Source: DAOTYH01 sp034435015 (GTDB lineage: Bacteria; Chloroflexota; Anaerolineae; Aggregatilineales; UBA3940). Taken from it: DNA of 45,037 nucleotides. The notes beneath the pieces are model-generated. The model searched no databases. It saw nothing but the letters and a program-made list of their open reading frames with translations, and was not told the DNA's origin. The position numbers were made by a program, and so were the translations under genes. Below are positions 25,201 to 32,321 of this stretch, one piece after another. The stretch spans positions 1 to 45,037 of the forward strand of contig DAOTYH010000038.1 of NCBI GenBank assembly GCA_034435015.1, written 5' to 3'. Each line of letters begins with the position of its first letter. Position 1 is the first letter of the stretch.

Positions 25201-26158
25201 GTGTCCGCCGAATCATCGTGTCGAGGTTCAGGCGCTGGTTCAGCTTGTAGCGCCCTACCCGTTCCAGATCGTAACGGCGCTGATCAAAGAGCTGGGACAC
25301 CAAATACTCGCGCGCATTGTCTAGTGTGGGCGGGTCACCGGGACGCATGCGCTTAAAGAACTCGATTAGAGCGGCTTCCGCAACCGTTTGATTGCCCTTG
25401 AGTTCCCAAGCCGGCTCCTGCTTCAGAGAGCCTAGGATGTAGTGATGATCGGGGTCATTATCCACCTCCGCAAACAGGGACAGCATCTCCTCGTCACTGC
25501 CCTCGTGGAGCGGAGACAGATCGTCCAAATTATCCGAGACGGCGGCCAGTGCACGGAGGAAGATCGTGATCGGAACGGTACGCTTGCGGTTAAACTTAAG
25601 CGTCAGATAATCACTCCGGCGTGTCTCAAACTCCATCCACGCGCCGCGATCGGGTATTAACTTGGCGGTTGCCAGCGTACGTCCAGTCGTCGGGTCTTTG
25701 TCGGCATCAAAATAGACACCCGGCGACCGGATCAACTGGCTGACAACGACCCGCTCTGTCCCATTAATGATGAAAGTGCCATTGTCTGTCATCAAGGGGA
25801 AGTCACCTAGAAAGATGTCTGAGGTGATCACCTCGCCGGTGGTGGTGTTCAGTAACGCCACCTTCACATATAGGGGCGAGGCATAGGTCATGTCCCGCTC
25901 AAGGCACTCCTCCTGATCGTACTTAGGCGGATCGAACCAGTACGTCAGCCCGAGCTGACGGGACTCTTCAGTATCGCTGGGGAAGAAAAGCTTCAACGTC
26001 CCGTTGAAGCTTTCGATGGGGGAAATCTCGTTGAAAAGCTCTGTCAGCCCCTCTTTGGTAAACCAGCGGAACGACTCAAGCTGGACCTCGATGAGTGTAG
26101 GCAGTGTATGAACATCTGCAATGCGTGCATAAGACTTCCGACCCAGTTCACGCAACAT
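22223..26158 (-). CDS. rpoB: DNA-directed RNA polymerase subunit beta
   Basis: The 1311-residue beta subunit matches the family throughout. The rifampicin region is [20 protein letters not shown] (408-427) with Asp419, His429 and Ser434 in the sensitive state. The catalytic-side [15 protein letters not shown] (910-924) and the clamp block [20 protein letters not shown] (1191-1210) are also present. About 150 extra residues (985-1138) lie between SPVFDGA and ILYDGRTG; see findings. rpoC, normally next, does not follow: the downstream neighbour is tRNA-Pro. The ATG at 26158 gives the normal N-terminus ([13 protein letters not shown]). Confidence 0.98.
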   Translation of the reverse strand: [1311 protein letters not shown]

Positions 26159-26195
26159 TCAGCTTCTCCTCATGCGCACGGGTAAAAGTGCTCTA

Positions 26196-26249
26196 GGCAA
26201 CACAAAACAAGGAACCACCCTTGTATGGCCCTTGCTTGCCTGTGTTGCC
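26196..26249 (-). promoter_or_regulatory. Structured 5' leader of rpoB
   Basis: Between the predicted rpoB start of transcription (~26294) and the ATG lie about 135 untranslated bases. They contain a perfect 9-bp outer stem (GGCAACACA at 26196-26204 with TGTGTTGCC at 26241-26249) enclosing a 6-bp hairpin (ACAAGG at 26207-26212 with CCTTGT at 26219-26224). There is no T-run. The fold could control rpoB translation or transcript stability; the role is inferred. Confidence 0.4.
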
Positions 26250-26300
26250 CTCCTAGGCCAGACACTATAACTGCTCTGTCCTTGACAATCGTGAATTGTA

Positions 26301-26329
26301 ATTGTATCAGAAGTTCCGCTATAGGTCAA
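26301..26329 (-). promoter_or_regulatory. Promoter of rpoB
   Basis: On the - strand TTGACC (26329-26324) lies exactly 17 bases from TACAAT (26306-26301), a good sigma70-type promoter with one mismatch in each hexamer. It would start RNA near 26294. It is the only strong match in the gap facing rpoB. Confidence 0.75.
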
Positions 26330-26344
26330 TAACTTTTTTCGGGG

Positions 26345-26424
26345 GGGAGTGGATAAGTATCTGACTACGAGAATGATCCTTATCCATGTCAAGACTACAT
26401 GTACCCGTTATCTTATCCACTCCC
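26345..26424. repeat. 13-bp perfect inverted repeat with DnaA-box-like half-sites
   Basis: GGGAGTGGATAAG (26345-26357) is the exact reverse complement of CTTATCCACTCCC (26412-26424), 54 bases apart. Each arm contains TTATCCACT, one base from the DnaA box TTATCCACA, in opposite orientation. A third related site, TTATCCATG, lies between them at 26380-26388. The element is upstream of both divergent promoters (rpoB and the CDP-alcohol phosphotransferase gene), so it is probably not in either transcript and more likely binds a protein as DNA. Confidence 0.7.
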
Positions 26425-26460
26425 TTGTCTTTTGCGATTGACAAATTGACCCTTCCCTGT

Positions 26461-26489
26461 TTGACAGCCCTGTAGCGAATGCTTAAGAT
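26461..26489 (+). promoter_or_regulatory. Promoter of the CDP-alcohol phosphotransferase operon
   Basis: A perfect TTGACA (26461-26466) is followed after 17 bases by TAAGAT (26484-26489). RNA would start near 26496, 28 bases before the ATG. Two more TTGAC(A/C) motifs at 26438 and 26446 lie upstream without matching -10 boxes. Confidence 0.6.
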
Positions 26490-26523
26490 TACATCGTTCT
26501 GGGAGCAGACAGGCTGGAGAGAC

Positions 26524-27150
26524 ATGACTGAATCAAACACAGGATACCCTAAAAGCCCGGAGGGGCTGACTGGCTGGCTGCGTCGAGTGACGCGGGGGCC
26601 AATTGAACGGCTGGCACGTGCTTTCATCTGGCTGGGCTTGGGGCCGGATGTATTGACCTTTATGGGTCTCATCTTGGCGGGTTTGACGGGTTATCTCGCG
26701 GCTCAGGGGGCTTATACACGTGCCGCGCTGGTCTATTTGGTGGGTGCTCCGTTCGATGCAATGGACGGCGCAGTGGCACGGGTCAGCGGCAAGGCCAGCC
26801 GGTTTGGGGCACTGCTTGACTCAACACTTGATCGTTACGGAGAAGCTTTGGTGCTGACTGGTCTGGGGTACCATCTGGCCCGTGAGGGACAATGGACGGG
26901 ATTGGTATTGGCCTTCGTAACTTTGCTTGGCTCGGTGATGGTCAGTTATGTAAGGGCGCGTTCGGAGGGGCTAGGGATTGAGAACAAGGTAGGGTTGCTG
27001 ACGCGGGTAGAGCGTGTGATCGTCATGCTGATCGCCTTGTTCACCGGTCAGGTGGTGATCGGCCTATGGGTGCTGGCGATCCTGACTCATGTGACGGTTG
27101 CACAGCGGGTGTGGCATGTCTTTCGGGCTACCCGCGATGAACGCGGATGA
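26524..27150 (+). CDS. CDP-alcohol phosphatidyltransferase (PgsA/PIS-like)
   Basis: The 208-residue integral membrane enzyme carries the complete signature D-x2-D-G-x2-A-R-x8-G-x3-D-x3-D: Asp78, Asp81, Gly82, Ala85, Arg86, Gly95, Asp99 and Asp103. Such enzymes replace CMP in a CDP-diacylglycerol-type donor with an alcohol. The acceptor (glycerol phosphate or inositol phosphate) cannot be told from sequence alone. Several hydrophobic segments follow the signature. The ATG at 26524 with GGAGA upstream is preferred to an in-frame ATG at 26479, which lies within the promoter. The next gene starts 15 bases later. Confidence 0.9.
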   Translation: MTESNTGYPKSPEGLTGWLRRVTRGPIERLARAFIWLGLGPDVLTFMGLILAGLTGYLAAQGAYTRAALVYLVGAPFDAMDGAVARVSGKASRFGALLDSTLDRYGEALVLTGLGYHLAREGQWTGLVLAFVTLLGSVMVSYVRARSEGLGIENKVGLLTRVERVIVMLIALFTGQVVIGLWVLAILTHVTVAQRVWHVFRATRDERG

Positions 27151-27165
27151 GCGGCGGGGTAAACC

Positions 27166-28023
27166 ATGCAGGTAACACGTTATGGGATTCAAGTTGGGCT
27201 GGTGACATTCAGCTTCTTTGGCCTGATCCTGATCGCGGCGGTGGCCATTGGATGGTATGTGGCTCAGCGGGAGGTCAAGCGGTGCGGTCAGGAAGCTGGG
27301 CTGGTAATTGATGTGCTGACATGGGGGCTGATTCTGGGCATTGTGGTTGGGCGGCTGTTCTACATCCTGAATCCTCCGCCCTCTGTGGCCGCAATTTACG
27401 ACCGACGGTGGTATCTGCTCCATCCCTTTGATCTCCAGATCGGCCCGTTGGCGATCTGGAGCGGAGGGCTGGGCGTGGCAGGTGTGTTGGTCGGGGCAGT
27501 GCTGGGGGCTGTGATCGTCCTGCGCCGCCGCCGTGTTGATCTACGCCTGTGGGCTGATATGCTGGTAAAGGGTCTGCTGGCAGGGCTGACTGTTGCTCCT
27601 TTTGCCAATCTAGTCAACGAGCAAATGATGGGGCCGCCGGCAACTGTGCCTTGGGGGATAGTCATCCAGCGCAGGGTGCCGCCCTATGACAACCTGACGC
27701 TGTATCCGCCTGAGACATGTTTTCATCCCACGCCGGCTTATCTGTCCCTCTGGGCATTGGTGTCACTGATAATTGTCTGGTGGGTAGAGCGGCGATGGGC
27801 CGCCCGCTTGAGGACAGGCGATCTTTTTTTGCTGGCGACCATCGTCTATGTGCCTGGCCTGTTTGCGGCGGACTTCCTCAGAATAGATGTCAGCCGCTCA
27901 TTGTTTGGGCTGACGGGAATGCAGGTGCTGGCAATCCTGATCATGATCGGGGCACTCGTAGCAGGTATCTTGCGGCTGGTACGGGACAGGCAGACGGCTT
28001 TTCTGTCCGGTAAGGAGGGATGA
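27166..28023 (+). CDS. Lgt-family membrane protein with altered catalytic residues
   Basis: The 285-residue protein has about seven membrane segments and aligns with prolipoprotein diacylglyceryl transferase: IWSGGLGVAG (97-106), APFANLVNEQMMG (144-156), HPTPAYLSLW (187-196), DFLR (236-239). Three residues essential in E. coli Lgt are changed: His103 is Ser99, Arg143 of the GRxGN motif is Pro145, and Arg239 is Leu232. N148 and R239 of this protein keep the family pattern. It may be inactive for lipidation or act on another lipid. It follows the CDP-alcohol enzyme by 15 bases. Confidence 0.8.
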   Translation: MQVTRYGIQVGLVTFSFFGLILIAAVAIGWYVAQREVKRCGQEAGLVIDVLTWGLILGIVVGRLFYILNPPPSVAAIYDRRWYLLHPFDLQIGPLAIWSGGLGVAGVLVGAVLGAVIVLRRRRVDLRLWADMLVKGLLAGLTVAPFANLVNEQMMGPPATVPWGIVIQRRVPPYDNLTLYPPETCFHPTPAYLSLWALVSLIIVWWVERRWAARLRTGDLFLLATIVYVPGLFAADFLRIDVSRSLFGLTGMQVLAILIMIGALVAGILRLVRDRQTAFLSGKEG

Positions 28024-28126
28024 GCTGTAACTGCCGCCTATAGGATGAAAACCCCATTGTGAGAGGCAGATATTGGGGATACGATCTCTGTATACTGGTA
28101 GCCCGTTAGGAAAGTGTCGTAACGTG

Positions 28127-29041
28127 ATGATCGAGACAGATGGCCTGACCAAGCATTTTGATGAGTTTGTGGCCGTTGAAGATGTTTCCCTGGCCGTCCA
28201 TGCCGGTGAGGTGCTGGCTTTGCTGGGGCCAAACGGCGCTGGCAAGACAACCACCGTCCGCATGCTGACCTCTATTCTCATCCCAACACGTGGAACGGCA
28301 CGTGTGGCTGGCTATGACATAGTCACGCAGGCTGAGCAGGTTCGTGCCAGTGTGGGTGTCCTGACGGAGAGTCATGGCCTGTACTTGCGCATGAAGGGAC
28401 GGGAGTACCTCGATTTCTTCGGCCAATTGTATTCTATGGATGAGGCTAAGCGGCGCAGGCAAGGCAAGGCTCTGGCTGAGCGGTTTGGCCTGCACGATGT
28501 GCTTGATCGGCGCATCGGGGAGTATTCCAAAGGGATGCGCCAGAAGCTGGCTCTCATCCGCTCGATGATGCATGATCCGCCCGTATTGTTGCTGGACGAG
28601 CCTACTTCGGCGATGGACCCCCACAGTGCCCGTCAGGTGCGCGATGCTATCCGCGATCTGCGCAAGGATGGCCGCGCAATTATCCTCTGTACACATAATC
28701 TGGCTGAGGCGGAAGAGCTGGCCGACCGTATTGCTATCATTCGCCGCGGGCGGATCATTGTACAGGGGACGGCTTTGGAACTAAAAGCCCGTCTGCTTGG
28801 CCCTCCCCTGCTGGAACTGCGCTTTGTGAACAACCCGGATGGTTTTGTGGAGCGGCTCAGCGGGCTGGTTGAAGTGGAAAGCAGTGGGCATAACTGGGTG
28901 CGCTACCGGGTTGCTGACCCACAAACGATCAACCCGCAGGTGCTGGCGATAGCGGCGGAGCACCAGATGAAGGTAGTGACTCTGAGTGAAGTACCTCAGA
29001 GCCTGGAAGAAGTCTATTTGCGCGTGGTCAGTGAGGGCTAA
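28127..29041 (+). CDS. ABC transporter ATP-binding protein
   Basis: The 304-residue ATPase has Walker A GPNGAGKTT near residue 37, the signature YSKGMRQK, Walker B VLLLDEPTSAMD and the switch His in ILCTHN. A C-terminal domain of ~90 residues is typical of ABC-2 type exporters (CcmA class). It pairs with the permease that begins 60 bases later. The ATG at 28127 is used; an adjacent GTG at 28124 is equally well placed behind AGGAA (28108). A TATACT box at 28091 may be its -10, but no clear -35 is seen. Confidence 0.93.
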   Translation: MIETDGLTKHFDEFVAVEDVSLAVHAGEVLALLGPNGAGKTTTVRMLTSILIPTRGTARVAGYDIVTQAEQVRASVGVLTESHGLYLRMKGREYLDFFGQLYSMDEAKRRRQGKALAERFGLHDVLDRRIGEYSKGMRQKLALIRSMMHDPPVLLLDEPTSAMDPHSARQVRDAIRDLRKDGRAIILCTHNLAEAEELADRIAIIRRGRIIVQGTALELKARLLGPPLLELRFVNNPDGFVERLSGLVEVESSGHNWVRYRVADPQTINPQVLAIAAEHQMKVVTLSEVPQSLEEVYLRVVSEG

Positions 29042-29101
29042 GGCATCTAAAGTCATGCCGGCAGGGTATATATTTTGTGATGGGAATGGAAGAAGTGGAA
29101 C

Positions 29102-30607
29102 ATGGCAACGTTAGCGTCACCTGTTGAACAAACTCAAAGCCGGACCAGCCTGCACCATCAGATGCAGATGCTGTGGTGGAATCTCAGCCGGGCCTTGATC
29201 GTTACCCGGCGGGAAGTGCTCGATATGTTCCGTGACTGGCGTATTATCGTGCCGGCGGCTTTGCTGACTATGATCTTCCCTTATATTGCCAACTGGGGCG
29301 CCGGGCGGATGGTGCGCTGGGTGCAGGAGTATGGCGCGGACATCGTTGGGGAGAGGCTGGTGCCTTTTCTGTTGATGGTGGTGGGCTTCTTCCCTATCAC
29401 TTTCTCCCTCGTGATTGCGCTGGAAACCTTTGTCGGTGAGAAGGAACGCCGTAGTCTTGAGCCATTGCTCTCTACTCCGCTGACTAACACCCAGCTCTAT
29501 CTTGGTAAGACGTTGAGCGCCACTATCCCGCCGGTAGCGGGGAGCCTGCTGGGTATCACCGTCTATTTGCTTGGGGTGAAGGGGAATATCAACTGGGCAC
29601 CACCGACTGTCCTGCTGATACAAGTGATATTGCTGACAGTGTTGCAGGCTCTGGTGATGGTATCAGGCGCGGTGATCGTCTCCGGCCAGACAACTAGTGT
29701 CCGGGCGGCGAACCTGCTGGCAAGTTTCATCATCATCCCCATGTCCTTCCTGATTCAAGCTGAGGCGCTGATCATGTTCTGGGCTGAATATGGGGCGCTG
29801 TGGTGGATCATTGTGGGGCTGGTTGTCCTCGACATTGTCCTGACTCGAATGGGGGTGCGCATCTTCAACCGCGAGGGTCTGCTTGGAAAGGAGATGGATG
29901 AGCTTAACCTCGGCTTGGGTATTAAAAAGCTGGTGAGGCTGGCGCTGGCCCGCCGCAGGGAAGGCCCTCGTCGGAATGCGTGGCAATGGTATCGCGATGA
30001 AGTGCTGGGCACAGTGGGACGCTCATGGGGGGCGATCCTGCTGGTAGTTGGTGCGCTCGCAGGGGCTTACCTGATCGGCCTTCGTTACGCTGACGTGTAT
30101 CGCATTCCCCCTCATATCTTCATTGTTAACAACTGGTATCAGCGCTTCTTAGATGTGCTGGGTGAGAGTGGCCTCCATGGGGTAGGTGGTGTATTATTGG
30201 TGCTATTGCAGAACTGGCGGGTTCTGGCGGTCGCCTCGCTGTTGGCAGTGTTCTCTTTCGGTGTACTGGCGGTCCTGATCCTGATGGTGCCTGTTGCACT
30301 GGTAGGCTATTTGGTTTCTCAGATGGCAATGGCAGGGATGGACCCCATGGTGCTGTGGGCGGCGTTGATCCCGCACAGCATCATCGAGTTGCCTGCCGCG
30401 ATTCTTGCCGGTGCAGTGGCCATACGGGTGGGGGCAAGTATTCTCGCTCCCCCGCCGGGCAAGACAGTGGGAGAAGGCTGGCTTGAGGCACTTGCGGATG
30501 CAGGCCGGCTGTGGATTACACTGATTCTGCCATTGTTGGTGATAGCGGCTGTCGTTGAGGTATATGTTACACCTTATCTGGTAGGTCTGGCAGCAGGGGG
30601 CGGGTAA
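29102..30607 (+). CDS. ABC-2 permease fused to a SpoIIM-type (DUF95) domain
   Basis: The 501-residue membrane protein has two parts. Residues ~25-255 form an ABC-2 permease with the family motif GEKERRSLEPLLSTPLTNTQ followed by LYLGK. Residues ~300-500 resemble SpoIIM/DUF95 proteins: FIVNNW, LIPHSIIELPAAILAGAVAI and the terminal VIAAVVEVYVTPYL. The two families are often separate neighbouring genes; here they are one chain. It is the obvious partner of the ATPase upstream. The exported substrate is unknown. Confidence 0.8.
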   Translation: MATLASPVEQTQSRTSLHHQMQMLWWNLSRALIVTRREVLDMFRDWRIIVPAALLTMIFPYIANWGAGRMVRWVQEYGADIVGERLVPFLLMVVGFFPITFSLVIALETFVGEKERRSLEPLLSTPLTNTQLYLGKTLSATIPPVAGSLLGITVYLLGVKGNINWAPPTVLLIQVILLTVLQALVMVSGAVIVSGQTTSVRAANLLASFIIIPMSFLIQAEALIMFWAEYGALWWIIVGLVVLDIVLTRMGVRIFNREGLLGKEMDELNLGLGIKKLVRLALARRREGPRRNAWQWYRDEVLGTVGRSWGAILLVVGALAGAYLIGLRYADVYRIPPHIFIVNNWYQRFLDVLGESGLHGVGGVLLVLLQNWRVLAVASLLAVFSFGVLAVLILMVPVALVGYLVSQMAMAGMDPMVLWAALIPHSIIELPAAILAGAVAIRVGASILAPPPGKTVGEGWLEALADAGRLWITLILPLLVIAAVVEVYVTPYLVGLAAGGG

Positions 30608-30634
30608 CTGCACAAGACGAGAGGAAGCAAACGT

Positions 30635-31405
30635 ATGCCCAGACTTGTCATCCTCGGCTCGGCCTCTGCTGTGCCGGATGCTGATCACGAAAATACCCAC
30701 ATGGTGTTGCAGGGCGAGCATGTATCCGTCATGATTGATTGTACAGGACGCCCGCTCGTAAATCTCAAGAAGATAGGGATGGGTATTGAAGACCTTGCAG
30801 ACTTGATCCTCACCCATTTCCACCCTGATCATGTTGGGGCTGTCCCCAACCTGCTGATGTCCCTATGGCTGGTTGGACGGTCGGCCCCCTTGCGGATTTA
30901 CGGCCTGCATCATTGTCTGCAACGTGTTGAGGACCTGATGGCCGCTTTTAGCTGGGAGGAGTGGAAAGGGTTCTTCCCGGTTGCCTTTCATCACCTTCCG
31001 GAACGTGAAGGGATACTGGTGCTGGATAACCAAGACTTTCAGATTTACGCTTCACCAGTGCGCCATTATGTGCCTAACATTGGGCTACGGGTGCTGGTCA
31101 AGCAGACTGGCTTTGTCTTTGCTTACTCGTCGGATACTGTTCCCTGTCCAGAGACTGTCCGGCTGGCACATCAAGCTGACCTGCTGATCCATGAAGCTAC
31201 CGGAGATGAGCCGCTTGGCCACTCTAGTGCGGCGCAAGCCGGAGCTATCGCTGAGGAGGCTGGAGTCAAGCGCCTGGGGTTAATCCATTATCCGGTCTGG
31301 GAGGCAGATTCCAGCCATCTAGTGGCGGAGGCCCAGACGACCTTTAAGGGGCCTGTCTTCCTGTGTGAGGATTTCATGTCCATTGAGTTGGACGGCAGTA
31401 ACTGA
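30635..31405 (+). CDS. Metallo-beta-lactamase-fold hydrolase (RNase Z-like)
   Basis: The 256-residue cytosolic protein has the metal motif THFHPDH (60-66), then conserved His in RHYVPN, Asp in AYSSDT, His in EPLGHSSAAQ and a final His in LIHYPVW, the set of ligands of this superfamily. It resembles the ribonuclease Z/arylsulfatase-like branch, but the typical RNase Z exosite is not evident, so the substrate is uncertain. It follows the permease by 27 bases and is closed by a terminator, ending the + strand cluster. Confidence 0.88.
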   Translation: MPRLVILGSASAVPDADHENTHMVLQGEHVSVMIDCTGRPLVNLKKIGMGIEDLADLILTHFHPDHVGAVPNLLMSLWLVGRSAPLRIYGLHHCLQRVEDLMAAFSWEEWKGFFPVAFHHLPEREGILVLDNQDFQIYASPVRHYVPNIGLRVLVKQTGFVFAYSSDTVPCPETVRLAHQADLLIHEATGDEPLGHSSAAQAGAIAEEAGVKRLGLIHYPVWEADSSHLVAEAQTTFKGPVFLCEDFMSIELDGSN

Positions 31406-31427
31406 CCAGAACCTGTAGAACTGAAGG

Positions 31428-31459
31428 GGCGCTGGTCCGCATGAGGGACTAGCGCCTTT
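31428..31459 (+). terminator. Intrinsic terminator after the MBL hydrolase
   Basis: An 11-bp stem (GGCGCTGGTCC at 31428-31438 with GGACTAGCGCC at 31446-31456, one G-U pair) is followed by TTTA. It lies 22 bases after the hydrolase stop. The next ~105 bases up to 31565 hold nothing else recognisable. Confidence 0.8.
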
Positions 31460-31565
31460 ATCATTGGGGGTGAATGGCGTCAGGGTGAAATGACTCGGGC
31501 CTTAGCCAATGAAGTACAAATGCCGGCCTGAACTTTATTTCCATGGTGAATGCACGAATGTAAAC

Positions 31566-31778
31566 TCAGGGTTGTTTTTCAGGCCCCTTGATCAACTTGC
31601 AGGTGGCATGCAGGAAGCTGAATTCCCCGCGCGGCGGCATGAGTTCCAGCACCTCAACAATCTCAAACTCATACTGACCGAGTGTGACATGGTCGCCTAC
31701 CTGAGGTGGTTTATCGGCATTAGCAATCGCACCGGGATGTTCGCCGCCGATCACGACATAGCTGACTTTGTAGATCAT
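31566..31778 (-). CDS. Small hypothetical protein
   Basis: The 70-residue product is not recognised. It looks like a small beta-rich soluble protein (VSYVVIGGEHPG, VGDHVTLGQYEFEIVEVLEL). The ATG is preceded by a perfect AAGGAGG (31795-31789 on the - strand), strong support for a real gene. It starts 33 bases after the cyclic-nucleotide-binding gene and is probably co-transcribed with it, so it may act with that sensor. Confidence 0.7.
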   Translation of the reverse strand: MIYKVSYVVIGGEHPGAIANADKPPQVGDHVTLGQYEFEIVEVLELMPPRGEFSFLHATCKLIKGPEKQP

Positions 31779-31811
31779 GATAGGTTTTCCTCCTTGCCTA
31801 CAGGGGGTCGA

Positions 31812-32252
31812 TCAGGCCTTCAGATCACGGTGGCGCAGTTTGAACGAGAGATCGGCGGCAATATTGCGCATGATCCGATACCCGATCTCGGTGTTATTCT
31901 CGCACAGGCTTTCAAATGCTTCGCGCGAGACGGAGGCAATCACAGTATGATCGGTGGCGGCCCGCACAGTCGCAGAACGTGCGCCCCGATCAATCAGTGC
32001 CATCTCGCCGACAGACTGCCCCGGCCCAAGGTTGACGATGATACGTCCTTGAGACGGGTCTCCGGCGCTGACGATCACTTCGACAAAGCCTTCGCGAACG
32101 AGGTAGAGGCGATCTCCTTCATCGCCTTGTGAAAAAAGGACTTCTCCCTGCTTCAGTTCCCGCTCTTCGAAGATGCCGGCAAGTTTGGCGAGCTGTTCCT
32201 CATTCAGGCCGGAGAACATCTCCACACTGCTTAATAATTTGATCAGCTCCAC
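31812..32252 (-). CDS. Cyclic-nucleotide-binding domain protein
   Basis: The start chosen is the GTG at 32252, preceded by GAGGG. The frame is open to an ATG at 32369, but that longer version overlaps a predicted promoter. The 146-residue chain is a single CRP-type beta-barrel domain. The phosphate-binding cassette GEMALIDRGARSATV retains the Glu and Arg used to bind cAMP or cGMP. There is no helix-turn-helix, so it is a stand-alone sensor rather than a transcription factor. It stands divergent to the lytic transglycosylase gene. Confidence 0.88.
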   Translation of the reverse strand: MELIKLLSSVEMFSGLNEEQLAKLAGIFEERELKQGEVLFSQGDEGDRLYLVREGFVEVIVSAGDPSQGRIIVNLGPGQSVGEMALIDRGARSATVRAATDHTVIASVSREAFESLCENNTEIGYRIMRNIAADLSFKLRHRDLKA

Positions 32253-32321
32253 GGTTGTGCCCTCGCTTGTGGATAATTGAATACCAAAGATTGCGTTGAG
32301 AACGAGATAGGTCTTGTCTGC

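Noticed and set aside
26345..26424. Reading the rpoB/pgsA inverted repeat as an origin of replication
   Set aside because: Only three box-like sites, all off the exact consensus, and no dnaA-dnaN or gidA-type genes nearby; a promoter-region regulator site is more likely.
26345..26424. Reading the same inverted repeat as a terminator
   Set aside because: It lies upstream of both divergent promoters and has a 54-base spacer, so it is not expected to be transcribed.
27166..28023. Frameshift or decay as the reason for missing Lgt residues
   Set aside because: The frame is intact over 285 codons, the membrane topology and the other motifs are preserved, and the changes are separated substitutions.
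31460..31565. Possible gene on the + strand after the MBL hydrolase (frame from 31509)
   Set aside because: The frame runs antisense through the small hypothetical gene and the cyclic-nucleotide gene, which have strong ribosome-binding site and domain support on the other strand.
32268..32276. Perfect DnaA box (TTATCCACA on the - strand)
   Set aside because: It is a single site in a leader region with no cluster, dnaA, dnaN or AT-rich unwinding region; one such 9-mer is expected by chance in a window of this size with fair probability.
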